Source: Acidimicrobiia bacterium
GTDB taxonomy: Bacteria > Actinomycetota > Acidimicrobiia > UBA2766
Length of the DNA: 34,312 nucleotides
Assembly (NCBI GenBank): GCA_019695375.1
Contig: JAIBAC010000014.1
Location: 1 to 34,312 of the forward strand
Direction: 5' to 3'
A model generated the notes under the pieces. It ran no database searches. It was not told the DNA's origin and saw nothing but the letters and a program-made list of their open reading frames with translations. Positions 1 through 7,934 of this stretch are shown in pieces. Each line of letters starts with the position of its first letter. Within the stretch, counting starts at the first letter, position 1. The translations under genes and the position numbers were made by a program.

Positions 1-1119
1 GGCGGCGTCCTCGAGCACGTCACGCCACTCCAGCGGGATCCCGAGCTCGGGAGCGAGAGCGTCGAAGAGGCCGCTCGCCAACCTCGCAGTCTGTCGACCG
101 TGGAGCTCGTCGAAGCCGTGCCGGCGGCCGAGCGCCAGCGCCGAGCTCCGCCGCGTCCGCCGCGGATCGCGGCGGGCCAGCGCGGGATGCGCTGTCTCAC
201 GCAGCACGATCCCCTCGCGCAGGCCCCACGTGCTCACGACCAGCTCGGACAGGTCGAAGACGTCGAGGATCGCGACGACGAGCACGGACGCGGCAGGCAT
301 GAGGTCGACACGGCGGTCGTCGAGACCGGCCACGCGGGACCGCTCCCGCGGTTCGGTGGCGAGCATCTCGGCCGCGATCGCCTCGACGGTCGCGCGATCG
401 ACGCGGTAGCCGTCGAACGACGACGGCTGCACGTCGGAGCGGGCCGCGGCGATGCGGGCGAAGGTGAGCAGCGTGCCCGACGTGCCGATCGCGAGCGTGG
501 GCTCGTGCAGGTGCGCCTCGGACGCCGCGGGCGCGAGGAGCCTGCGCACATGGGCGTCGAGAGAGCGCCGCGCCTTCTTCGGCAGCGGGTCGTCGTCGAC
601 GAAGCGTGCCGTGAGGCGGCCGACGCCGAGGGGCAGTGACACCGCCCACCGCATCGAGTCCTGGTCGCCGACGCAGAACTCGACCGACCCACCGCCGATG
701 TCGACGCCGAGCGCGGTCGCACCGTCGAAGTCGACCGACGCCTGCACCGCGCGGAAGATCAGCCGCGCCTCCTGCTCGCCGCTGATGACCTCGACGGGGC
801 AGCCGGCAGCCTGCTCGAGCGCACGCGCGAACGCAGCGCCGTTCTCGGCTTCGCGCACAGCCGCCGTCGCGCACGCGACGATCTGCGCAGCCCCCTGGGC
901 ACGCGCGATCTCGGCGAGCGTCGAGACTGCGGCGAGCGCCCTGCGCGTCGCCTCGCGGCCGATGCGGCCGGTGGCACCGACCTCGTCACCGAGGCGCAGC
1001 ATCACCTTCTCGCGCGCCACGGTGCGCATCGCGCCGTCGGCGCTCACCTCGGCGACGACGAGGTGGAACGAGTTCGTGCCCAGGTCGAGGGCGGCGATCC
1101 GGTGTGATCGATCGCCCAC
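1..1119 (-). CDS. ppx: Exopolyphosphatase / GppA-type phosphatase, 3' end outside window
   Basis: Ppx/GppA proteins hydrolyse polyphosphate or pppGpp in the cytoplasm and belong to the actin/Hsp70-like ATPase fold. The reading frame is open from the GTG at 1119 to the window edge (373 codons, no stop), so the C-terminus is missing. Seen in the translation: an N-terminal phosphate-binding motif ALDLGTNSFHLVV, the SGEQEARL segment carrying the family's catalytic Glu, the second phosphate loop GVDIGGGSVEF, and the WGLREG motif further on. This is the usual domain order. The start is 11 bases after the stop of the upstream gene, so the two are probably co-transcribed; no clear ribosome site precedes the GTG. 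Ppx and GppA activities cannot be separated by eye, so the symbol is provisional. Confidence 0.88.
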   Translation of the reverse strand, partial: MGDRSHRIAALDLGTNSFHLVVAEVSADGAMRTVAREKVMLRLGDEVGATGRIGREATRRALAAVSTLAEIARAQGAAQIVACATAAVREAENGAAFARALEQAAGCPVEVISGEQEARLIFRAVQASVDFDGATALGVDIGGGSVEFCVGDQDSMRWAVSLPLGVGRLTARFVDDDPLPKKARRSLDAHVRRLLAPAASEAHLHEPTLAIGTSGTLLTFARIAAARSDVQPSSFDGYRVDRATVEAIAAEMLATEPRERSRVAGLDDRRVDLMPAASVLVVAILDVFDLSELVVSTWGLREGIVLRETAHPALARRDPRRTRRSSALALGRRHGFDELHGRQTARLASGLFDALAPELGIPLEWRDVLEDAA

Positions 1120-1130
1120 GGCGAGGTGGG

Positions 1131-1562
1131 TCAGCGCCGCGGCGGGGCTGCGGTGGCCGACACCGGACCGTCACCCTGGTTCATGGCGCTGCGATCCTCA
1201 GGTGGGTCGACACCGACCCACTCGATCGTGACGGCTTCGCGGTCGGCGTCGCGCTGCACTCGGTTCTGGTTGCGGCGGAACTGCGGATCACCGGGTGGGA
1301 GGAGCCCGATCACGGTGTTGGCGCGGCGCACGAGGTCCTGGATCACCTCGCGGTTGCCCTCGACGAACTCGTAGCGCCAGTGCGGGATCACCGAACCGGT
1401 GAAGGTGATCCTGACCGTGCCCTGGGGCTCGAGGACTTCTTGCTCTTCGATCATGTGGTCTCCGCTGATCTCGGCGCGCGGGCGGCGGCCGCTGTCCGGA
1501 GGGTAGTGGAGCACGCCGCGGACGCAGCGGGCGGGGCCGTCACGAAAGGCCACTGGGGCCAC
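1131..1562 (-). CDS. Hypothetical protein upstream of ppx
   Basis: I do not recognise this family. The frame is open back to a TTG at 1601. Third-position G/C bias becomes strong only about a dozen codons in, so GTG at 1562 is used here; a TATCGT box (1578-1573) lies 10 bases upstream of it. A competing start is the ATG at 1454, preceded by GGAG with 5 bases of spacing. The product has no signal peptide or membrane segment and ends in a Pro/Ala/Arg-rich tail. The middle part (PHWRYEFVEGN, then VIQDLVRRANTVIGLL) looks like a mixed alpha/beta domain. It is followed 11 bases later by the ppx-like gene. Existence as a gene is likely; exact start and function are open. Confidence 0.6.
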   Translation of the reverse strand: MAPVAFRDGPARCVRGVLHYPPDSGRRPRAEISGDHMIEEQEVLEPQGTVRITFTGSVIPHWRYEFVEGNREVIQDLVRRANTVIGLLPPGDPQFRRNQNRVQRDADREAVTIEWVGVDPPEDRSAMNQGDGPVSATAAPPRR

Positions 1563-1650
1563 CGCGTCGGTGACGATAGGCCCTGTTCCTAGGCGCCCCA
1601 ATCGACAATGTTGACTATGCGGTCGTTTCTCGTTCCCCCCGGGAGGTACC

Positions 1651-1866
1651 GTGTCCGAGAACCTGTCTCGTCGCGTCCTCGTACGAGCGTTGTTCGCAGC
1701 CCCCCTCGTCGGAGCTGCCGCAGCAGCAGGTGCCGCCGCTGCACGCTCGGTTCGTGCCTCGCGTCCTGCCGCGTCGGGATCGAGCTCGACGCGCTGCGCC
1801 CTCTGCGGCTCGGCCGACCACCAGATGCTCGACCGTGGCTGCCCCGCGACGAAGGCGGTGGTCTGA
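1651..1866 (+). CDS. Small Tat-signal protein with a CxxC-x4-H...C motif
   Basis: A 71-aa product opening the molybdoenzyme operon. GTG start, with GGGAGG at 1641-1646 and four bases of spacing. Residues 1-35 look like a twin-arginine signal: SRRVLVR, then an Ala-rich hydrophobic stretch. The short mature part carries C49, C52, H57, M59 and C64 (CALCGSADHQMLDRGC), a set that could bind a metal or Fe-S group. Its TGA (1864-1866) is one base before the ATG of the catalytic subunit, so the two are translationally coupled. No family is recognised; a role as an exported redox or maturation partner of the oxidoreductase is inference from position and cysteines. The alternative, that it is only an upstream regulatory ORF, fits poorly with the good ribosome site and Tat signal. 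Confidence 0.7.
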   Translation: MSENLSRRVLVRALFAAPLVGAAAAAGAAAARSVRASRPAASGSSSTRCALCGSADHQMLDRGCPATKAVV

Positions 1867-1867
1867 G

Positions 1868-4369
1868 ATGGTCGAACGCCGCAAGGTCCTCATCGGTGCC
1901 GCCGTCGTGGGCGGCGCTGCCGCAGTCGGTGCCGGTACCGGCGCAGCAGAAGCCGACGCGAGCCACGACACGCTCCCCGTCGACAAGGTCGTGCGCACCA
2001 CGTGCTCGCCCAACTGCACGGGTTCGTGCGGCCAGCTCGCGTTCGTGCGCGACGGCCGTGTCGTGAAGATCCAGCAGGCTGCCGACTACCCCGACAAGGC
2101 CTACAACCCGCGTGGCTGCATGAAGGGGCTCTCCTACCTCCAGCAGATCCACGGCGACGACCGGATCATGACCCCGCTCATCCGCACGGGCACGCGCGGC
2201 TCGGGCGAGTTCCGCGAGGCGACCTGGGACGAGGCGCTCGACCGCGTCGCCGCTGAGCTGAAGCGCATCGGCACCACCTACGGCTACGACAGCATCCACG
2301 TCTTCGGGCAGGTGCCCGGGTCGGGATACCTGCACAAGGGCGCCAACTACAGGGCAGCCGCTCTGTTGGGCATGACCCACGGGACCAGCTTCGACTTCAA
2401 CGGCGACCTGCCGATGGGCATGCCGATCACCTTCGGGGTCCAGAACGCCGAGCACGAGGCCAAGGACTGGGCCAACACCCGCTTCGCGCTCGTGGTCGGC
2501 GCGAACCCGCTCGAGACGCGCATCCCCGACGCCAAGTTCCTGCTCGACGCGGCCGACGCCGGCGCTCAGATCGTCGTGGTCGACCCGACGTTCTCGTCGA
2601 CGGCGGCCAAGGCCGACACGTGGCTGCGCATCGAACCCGGCACCGACGCCGCGTTCGCGCTCGGGGTCGTGAACCACGTGCTCGCGAGCGGCCTCGGCGA
2701 CCTCGACTTCGTGCGCACCTACAGCGACGCGGCCCTGCTCGTGCGCACCGACACCGGACGCCGCCTGCGCGAGGCCGACCTGCGCAGCGGCGGCGACCCG
2801 AACCGCTACGTCGTGTGGGACGCCGCCGCCGGCGCGGCAGCGGTGATCGGCACGGACCGCCTCGGGATGCCTGCCGGTGTGTCGGCAGCTCTCGACGGCA
2901 CCTACCAGATCAGGACCGCCGACGGCGCTGTCGTCGCCTGCGAACCCGGCTGGGCCGCCGTCTCGCGCGAGGTCGCCAAGTGGACACCCGAGCACGCGGC
3001 CGAGGTTTGCGGCGCGTCCGCGGAGATGATCCGCCGTGTGGCGGTCGCGTACGCGACGGCCGAACCGGCGATGATCATGATGGGTGGCGGCACCAACCAC
3101 TGGTTCCACGGCGACATGGCCGGCCGTGCCTTTGCGCTGCTGGCGACCGTGACCGGCAACATCGGCCGCAGCGGTGGCGGGTTCTCGGTCTACGTCGGCC
3201 AGTACAAGGTCCGCCTCGACCCGTCGCAGTGGTACAACGCGGCCGGCAAGAAGGCGAAGATCGTGCCGTCGGTCTACTTCGCGTACGGCCCCACGCCGAC
3301 GATGCACCCCGACGTGCCCTACCCCAAGGCCGGGTACAAGGCGCTCTTCTGCACGTTCGCCAACATGTTCGTGCAGTCAGCCGACGTCAACCGCCTGATG
3401 CGCACCGTTGACGGCCTCGACCTCGTCGTGGTGCTCGACCACCAGATGACCGACACGGTCAAGCACGCCGACGTCGTCCTGCCGGTGGCGAGCTGGTACG
3501 AGAAGACAGACCTGACGGCAACGCCGCTGCACCCGTTCCTGCAGCTCCAGCAGGCGGCGATCGAACCGGTGGGCGAGTCGCGCACCGAGCTCGACATCTG
3601 GCGCGAGCTCGTGCGGCGCATCGCGCCCGAGCAGGCCTCGTACATGGACGTGAGCGAGGACGACGCCGTGCGCCTCCTGCTCGCGGCGAGCAACGTGGCC
3701 GGCGGGCCGACAGAGGGCATCACGCTGGAACAGCTCAAGGAAGGCCCCGTGCGGCTGCGGGTGCCCGATCCCGACATCCCCTTCGGTGACCAGATCAGGA
3801 ACCTTACACCGTTCCCGCCCAAGCAGTTCCCGGCCCCGATCGAGAAGCTGCGCGAGTTCGTGCCCACGGGCCGCATCGAGTTCTACAAGGACGACGCGCG
3901 CTTCATCAGCGCCGGCGAGACCGTGCCCACGTACCTGACCCCCCACGACGACTCGGTGTCGGACCCCGCCCGCTACCCGCTGCGGTTCCTGACACCGCAC
4001 TCGAAGTGGCGCATCCACTCGACCTACGCCAACAACCCGTGGATGCGCGAGATCCACGGTGACCGCGCCCAGGTCTTCATGAACCCCGCCGACGCCGACG
4101 CGCGCGGCATCCGCGACGACCACGCCGTCGAGGTGTTCAACGAGAGAGGCAGCTTCGTGGCGTGGGCCGTCGTCGACGAGGCCCACAAGGAGGGCAGCGT
4201 CACCGTCTTCGAGGGCTGGTGGCCCGGCCAGTTCGCCCGTGGCAGAGGCGTCAACGAGCTGACGTCGTCAGAGGTGAACCCGATCCACGAGGTCCACTTC
4301 GTGGCGAACATGTGGTCGCCGTCGACGGGCTGGAAGGACTGCCGCTGCGAGGTGCGCCGTGTCAGCTGA
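1868..4369 (+). CDS. Tat-exported molybdopterin oxidoreductase, catalytic subunit (DMSO reductase superfamily)
   Basis: Catalytic subunit of a complex iron-sulfur molybdoenzyme, predicted 833 aa from the ATG at 1868. The frame is open further upstream, but the ATG gives a Tat signal (ERRKVLIG plus Ala/Gly-rich helix, residues 3-30), so the enzyme acts outside the cytoplasmic membrane. A 4Fe-4S site is C46, C50, C54 and C84. Near residue 180 the segment FNGDLPMGMP resembles the NarG segment carrying its Asp molybdenum ligand (CDLPPASP), suggesting a type II-like active site with D180. Later motifs typical of the family follow: GANPLETR, GGGTNHWFHGD and a C-terminal MoCo domain with HSKWRIHSTYAN. 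It overlaps the Fe-S subunit by 11 bases. The substrate is not deducible; nitrate, chlorate, Se/S oxyanions, DMSO or a hydrocarbon are all possible. Confidence 0.9.
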   Translation: MVERRKVLIGAAVVGGAAAVGAGTGAAEADASHDTLPVDKVVRTTCSPNCTGSCGQLAFVRDGRVVKIQQAADYPDKAYNPRGCMKGLSYLQQIHGDDRIMTPLIRTGTRGSGEFREATWDEALDRVAAELKRIGTTYGYDSIHVFGQVPGSGYLHKGANYRAAALLGMTHGTSFDFNGDLPMGMPITFGVQNAEHEAKDWANTRFALVVGANPLETRIPDAKFLLDAADAGAQIVVVDPTFSSTAAKADTWLRIEPGTDAAFALGVVNHVLASGLGDLDFVRTYSDAALLVRTDTGRRLREADLRSGGDPNRYVVWDAAAGAAAVIGTDRLGMPAGVSAALDGTYQIRTADGAVVACEPGWAAVSREVAKWTPEHAAEVCGASAEMIRRVAVAYATAEPAMIMMGGGTNHWFHGDMAGRAFALLATVTGNIGRSGGGFSVYVGQYKVRLDPSQWYNAAGKKAKIVPSVYFAYGPTPTMHPDVPYPKAGYKALFCTFANMFVQSADVNRLMRTVDGLDLVVVLDHQMTDTVKHADVVLPVASWYEKTDLTATPLHPFLQLQQAAIEPVGESRTELDIWRELVRRIAPEQASYMDVSEDDAVRLLLAASNVAGGPTEGITLEQLKEGPVRLRVPDPDIPFGDQIRNLTPFPPKQFPAPIEKLREFVPTGRIEFYKDDARFISAGETVPTYLTPHDDSVSDPARYPLRFLTPHSKWRIHSTYANNPWMREIHGDRAQVFMNPADADARGIRDDHAVEVFNERGSFVAWAVVDEAHKEGSVTVFEGWWPGQFARGRGVNELTSSEVNPIHEVHFVANMWSPSTGWKDCRCEVRRVS

Positions 4370-5093
4370 AGGATCCACCACCACGACAACCGCCAGGTCC
4401 GCCGTCGAGGCCCTCCCGCCGAAGTCGCGTGAGTACGGCGCGATCGGCACCACGTCCGACGAGCCGCGCTGGGGCATGGCCGTCGACACCGAGCGCTGCA
4501 TCGGCTGCTGGTCGTGCGCGGTGATCTGCAAGTCCGAGAACGACATCCCGCTCGGGATGTGGTGGAACCGCATCCTGACCGAGGGCGAGGGCCTCGACCA
4601 GCCCACCGTCGACAACGGCGGCGACATGACGATGGGCTGGGTGCCGCTCGCGTGCCAGCACTGCGACGACCCGCCGTGCGAGAAGGTGTGCCCCACCGGG
4701 GCGACCTACGTCGGCGAGGGCAAGCTGGTCATGGTCGACCAGGACAACTGCATCGGCTGCCGCTACTGCATGGCTGCCTGCCCTTACGGCGTGCGCGTCT
4801 TCAACTGGGGCGACGCCGAGTACGCGCCCCCCGCGGGGACCGGGGTCGTGCCACCACGGCCGACCGGTTCGGTCGAGAAGTGCACGATGTGCATCCACCG
4901 CCTCGCCGAGGGTGTGGTGCCCTCGTGCGTGTGGTCGTGCCCGGCCGAGGCGCGCATCTTCGGCGACCTCGACGACCCGAACAGCGACATCGTCGCCAAG
5001 ATCAAGGCCCGCGGCGGCAAGCAGCTCCTCGAGGACAAGGGCACCCACCCCAAGGTGTTCTACCTCGAACCACGGCGCCGGCGGCCACTGTGA
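4359..5093 (+). CDS. Four-cluster 4Fe-4S electron-transfer subunit of the molybdoenzyme
   Basis: Beta subunit passing electrons between the membrane anchor and the molybdenum subunit (DmsB/PsrB/NarH-like family). 244 aa from a GTG start inside the end of the catalytic gene (11-base overlap, coupled translation). Sixteen cysteines form four ferredoxin motifs: C47/C50/C53/C57, C99/C102/C107/C111, C131/C134/C137/C141 and C175/C178/C190/C194, the complete set for four clusters. There is no own signal peptide, so it is expected to be exported together with the Tat-signal-bearing catalytic subunit, as is known for this family. The N-terminal 35 residues are a Thr/Ser-rich extension without a motif. 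The NrfD gene follows after 10 bases. Confidence 0.93.
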   Translation: MSAEGSTTTTTARSAVEALPPKSREYGAIGTTSDEPRWGMAVDTERCIGCWSCAVICKSENDIPLGMWWNRILTEGEGLDQPTVDNGGDMTMGWVPLACQHCDDPPCEKVCPTGATYVGEGKLVMVDQDNCIGCRYCMAACPYGVRVFNWGDAEYAPPAGTGVVPPRPTGSVEKCTMCIHRLAEGVVPSCVWSCPAEARIFGDLDDPNSDIVAKIKARGGKQLLEDKGTHPKVFYLEPRRRRPL

Positions 5094-5103
5094 GGAGGAT
5101 GCG

Positions 5104-6315
5104 ATGACAACGGCGGACATCCCATCCGGCACCGTCACCACGAGGTCTCAGGCCGGGAGCCCGCAGCGGTCCCGCGCCTGGAACACGTGGGTCGGTGCGC
5201 TCGTGGCCGGCCTAACCGTCGGCGCCTTCTGCTTCTTCTGGCAGTGGACCCACGGCCTCGGCGTGACCGGTCTCAGCAACACGGTCACGTGGGGCATGTA
5301 CATCATCTCGTTCATGTTCCTCGTGGGCGTCTCCGCCGGCGGCCTGATCGTCGTCGCCGGCTCCGAGCTCGTCGAGTCGCACCGCTTCGAGCAGCTCAAC
5401 CGGCTCGCCGTCGTCGTGTCGGCGGCAGCGGTCGCGACGGCGGCGGGGTCGCTCCTGCCCGACCTCGGCCGTCCTCAGCTCGTGTGGAAGATGCTGGTGC
5501 ACCCCCAGCTCTCGTCGCCGCTGCTGTGGGACATGGTCGTGATCACCGCGTACCTCACGATCGCGTGCGTCGACCTGTGGCTCCTCACACGCAGGCCGGT
5601 CAACCAGGTGGCGATGCGACGCATGGCGATCATCACGCTGCCCGTCGCGGTCGCCGTGCACTCTGTGACGGCGTGGATCTTCGGCCTCCTCGTCGCACGC
5701 CCGTTCTGGAACTCGGCGCTGATGGCGCCGCTCTTCCTGTCGTCGGCGATGGTGTCGGGGACGGCGATGATCATCCTGGTGGCAATCACCGTGCGGCGCA
5801 CGACGTCGTTCTCGTTCCGCGAGGACGTGATCGAGCGCCTCGGGCGGCTGATGCTGTGGTTCATCGCCGCCGACGCGTTCCTGCTCTTCGCCGAGATCCT
5901 CACGACTTACACGTCGGGCCAGCCCGACCATCTCGCGCAGCTCGACGAGCTCCTGACGGGAAAGCTCGCCCCGGTGTTCTGGGCCGAGATCCTCGTCGGG
6001 GTGGTCGTGCCCTTCGTGATCTTCTCGCGGACGTCGTGGCGCAAGCGCACCGGCCTCGTCGTCACGGCGTCGGTGCTGACCCTCGTGGGCGTCTTCTTCA
6101 AGCGGATCAACATCCTGCTGTCGTCGCTGTTCGAGCCGCTCGTGGGCCTCTCGCCGGGCATCCCCGGCGGCCGGCCCGGCCAGGAGTTCACGCCGGACGC
6201 GATCTACATCCCGACCTGGGTCGAGTGGGGCGTCCTCGTCGGCATGGCGGCGTTCTTCTTCAGCCTCGTCACCCTCGGGGTGCGCCGCATCGTGCTGACC
6301 CACGCCGACGACTGA
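5104..6315 (+). CDS. NrfD/PsrC-type polytopic membrane anchor
   Basis: Quinone-interacting membrane subunit of the oxidoreductase complex, 403 aa. ATG at 5104 is preceded by GAGGAGGAT. The translation shows a hydrophilic N-terminus of about 25 residues and then around nine to ten hydrophobic helices, including TWGMYIISFMFLVGVSAGG, a typical NrfD segment, and a late TWVEWGVLVG motif. NrfD proteins carry no haem and exchange electrons with menaquinone or ubiquinone. Last gene of the operon: the convergent anti-sigma gene ends 12 bases further on. Family assignment is firm; direction of electron flow (reductase or dehydrogenase) is not visible. Confidence 0.92.
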   Translation: MTTADIPSGTVTTRSQAGSPQRSRAWNTWVGALVAGLTVGAFCFFWQWTHGLGVTGLSNTVTWGMYIISFMFLVGVSAGGLIVVAGSELVESHRFEQLNRLAVVVSAAAVATAAGSLLPDLGRPQLVWKMLVHPQLSSPLLWDMVVITAYLTIACVDLWLLTRRPVNQVAMRRMAIITLPVAVAVHSVTAWIFGLLVARPFWNSALMAPLFLSSAMVSGTAMIILVAITVRRTTSFSFREDVIERLGRLMLWFIAADAFLLFAEILTTYTSGQPDHLAQLDELLTGKLAPVFWAEILVGVVVPFVIFSRTSWRKRTGLVVTASVLTLVGVFFKRINILLSSLFEPLVGLSPGIPGGRPGQEFTPDAIYIPTWVEWGVLVGMAAFFFSLVTLGVRRIVLTHADD

Positions 6316-6327
6316 CCGCGCAGGATC

Positions 6328-6894
6328 TCAGCGGGGCGGGGCCACGTTCCGCAGCGGTGGGCGCGTCGAGGTGGTCGACGTCGTCGTCGGGCGGCGCGGT
6401 GTGACGCCGACACGCTCGGCGACCGAGCCGATCCCCCGCGCAGCGGCGACCACCCCTGTGTCCGGTCTCGCGGCCCCACCCCGCGTCGAGCTCGGCGCGA
6501 GCACCGCAGGTGTCGCCTGTGGCAGCGGATCCGGGACCGAGTTGCCGACTACGAGCACGGAGCCGACTGCAACGGCAGCGACGAGGATCGCGACCGCGGC
6601 GACCGCGGATACACGGGCCATCAGGGACCGGCGCGACTCCGCAGCAGTCGCGCTGCGCACGGCGGCGTCGATCTCGTCCCAGCCACCGGCAGCTGGTGTG
6701 GCCGTGCCGAGGCCGCCGAGCAGGGCCTTGACGCGGGTGAACGCTTCGAGCTCGGCCGCGAGGTCCGCATCGCTGCCGCGGTTCGCCGCCACCCATGCGG
6801 CCTGGTCGGCTCCCACCTCGCCGTCGACGTAGGCCGACGCGACCTCCGACACCGACGGCGCTCCGCCACCTCCCTGCGCAACATCATCGCTCAC
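6328..6894 (-). CDS. Membrane-anchored anti-sigma factor (RseA-like)
   Basis: A 188-aa protein starting with GTG at 6894, overlapping the sigma-factor stop by four bases (GTGA), the usual arrangement of an ECF sigma factor with its anti-sigma. Residues 14-60 (SEVASAYVDGEVG onwards) resemble the N-terminal sigma-binding domain of actinobacterial anti-sigmas. One transmembrane segment lies at about 94-117, followed by an extracytoplasmic Pro/Thr-rich tail of about 70 residues. There is no His/Cys zinc motif (HxxxCxxC); indeed no Cys is visible in the translation, so thiol-redox sensing is unlikely and regulated proteolysis is the more likely release mechanism (inference). Confidence 0.82.
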   Translation of the reverse strand: MSDDVAQGGGGAPSVSEVASAYVDGEVGADQAAWVAANRGSDADLAAELEAFTRVKALLGGLGTATPAAGGWDEIDAAVRSATAAESRRSLMARVSAVAAVAILVAAVAVGSVLVVGNSVPDPLPQATPAVLAPSSTRGGAARPDTGVVAAARGIGSVAERVGVTPRRPTTTSTTSTRPPLRNVAPPR

Positions 6895-7538
6895 CGAGCG
6901 TCCTCCTCGAGCAGGTGGGCGAGGCGAACGCGGAGCTGGGCACGGCCGCGGTGGATCCGCGACCGCACCGTCCCGATCGCGACGCCGGTCTGATCTGCGA
7001 TCTCCTGGTATCCGAGGCCGACGACGTCGCACATGACGACCGCTGCCTTGAAGTCGGGGGGCAGCTCGTCGATCGCCTGTTGGATCTCCTCGTCGAGGCG
7101 GTACTGCGCCAGGGCGGCCTCGGGATCCGGTGCCAGCTCCGCTCGGTCGAAGCGCGACTCGTCCTCGGGCAGGGACTGCATCCGGATCCTCTGGCGGCGG
7201 CGCACCTGGTCGAGGAAGGTGTTGTGCAGGATCCGGTACACCCAGCGCGAGAAGGAGCCCGGTTCGAACGTGTGCAACGACCGGTTGACCTTGATGAGGG
7301 TGTCCTGTACGAGGTCGCGTGCATCGCTCTCGTTCCCGGTGAGCCGGTATGCCACGCCGTAGAGCATCGGCCCGTAGTCGCGTGCGACGTCCTCCCACGT
7401 CCGCGGGACAGCTGCGGGTGCGGGGCGGGCCGCATCGGCGGCGCGGGCGGTGCCTGACGCGACGCGGGGCCGGACGCTTGTTGTCTCCTGATCCAACGCA
7501 GGTGAGCCGGTGCCGGGTTCCCGGCCTCGGTGGTCCAC
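6891..7538 (-). CDS. ECF sigma factor (SigE/RpoE-like)
   Basis: Group 4 sigma factor directing RNA polymerase to stress promoters. Region 2 is seen as GPMLYGVAYRLTG, the acidic NESDARDLVQDTLIKV and FSRWVYRILHNTFLDQ; region 4 as LPPDFKAAVVMCDVVG, then the helix-turn-helix YQEIADQTGVAIGTVRSRIH. Start is uncertain: the frame is open to 7655 but would overlap tatA, so GTG at 7538 is preferred (GGGAG just upstream, short spacing), giving 215 aa with a disordered N-terminal extension; a TTG at about 7496 is an alternative. Gene order tatA-sigma-anti-sigma recalls the sigE-rseA-htrA-tatB locus of mycobacteria, suggesting an envelope-stress regulon. Confidence 0.88.
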   Translation of the reverse strand: MDHRGREPGTGSPALDQETTSVRPRVASGTARAADAARPAPAAVPRTWEDVARDYGPMLYGVAYRLTGNESDARDLVQDTLIKVNRSLHTFEPGSFSRWVYRILHNTFLDQVRRRQRIRMQSLPEDESRFDRAELAPDPEAALAQYRLDEEIQQAIDELPPDFKAAVVMCDVVGLGYQEIADQTGVAIGTVRSRIHRGRAQLRVRLAHLLEEDAR

Positions 7539-7557
7539 GTCTCCCGTGCTGACCGGG

Positions 7558-7881
7558 TCAGGCCTTCGACTCCCCGGCCGGCTCTGCGGCGGCCTGCTCG
7601 ACGACAGGCTCACCGCTCGACTCGACGCCGTCCTCGCCCGACTTGTCCTGCTCATCGGGCTTGCCGGACTTCTCCGCCTTGTTCGACGTCGCGGCCGCGG
7701 CCGGCTTCTCGGCTGCCGGCGTGGACTCCTCGTCCTCCTGGGCTCCGTGATCGATGCCCTTCTTGAACTCCTTGGAGGCCTGGCCCAGAGACCGGGCCAT
7801 CTTCGGAAGTCGGGTTGAGCCGAAGAGCAGGAGCACGATCGCGAGGATGATGAGGAGCTCGGGCGCTCCGAGGCTTCCCAT
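7558..7881 (-). CDS. tatA: Twin-arginine translocase subunit TatA
   Basis: Pore-forming component of the Tat pathway exporting folded, cofactor-loaded proteins. 107 aa. The N-terminus has the short membrane helix (residues about 6-20, PELLIILAIVLLLFG), the FG hinge, and the amphipathic helix RLPKMARSLGQASKEFKKG, followed by a charged Ala/Glu/Lys tail without structure. GGGAG precedes the ATG by five to six bases. First gene of a three-gene minus-strand cluster with the sigma and anti-sigma genes (19 bases to the sigma GTG). The neighbouring molybdoenzyme and mini-protein carry Tat signals and would be its clients. TatB and TatC are not in the window. Confidence 0.93.
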   Translation of the reverse strand: MGSLGAPELLIILAIVLLLFGSTRLPKMARSLGQASKEFKKGIDHGAQEDEESTPAAEKPAAAATSNKAEKSGKPDEQDKSGEDGVESSGEPVVEQAAAEPAGESKA

Positions 7882-7916
7882 AGGTAACTCCCGTCACGGA
7901 TGGGTCTTCGTTGGAG

Positions 7917-7926
7917 AGTCTACGCT
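7917..7926. promoter_or_regulatory. Overlapping divergent -10 boxes of tatA and the formimidoyltransferase gene
   Basis: Plus strand: TACGCT at 7921-7926, eight bases before GTG 7935. Minus strand: TAGACT at 7922-7917, about 35 bases before the tatA ATG, leaving a leader with the GGGAG site. Both match the actinobacterial TANNNT form. No convincing -35 is visible for either. The two boxes share bases, so simultaneous RNA polymerase binding would be impossible if both are real. Confidence 0.45.
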
Positions 7927-7934
7927 GCGCCCGA

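Noticed and set aside
452-1231. Plus-strand open frame over the exopolyphosphatase gene
   Set aside because: No recognisable product; the minus strand shows the Ppx/GppA motifs continuously.
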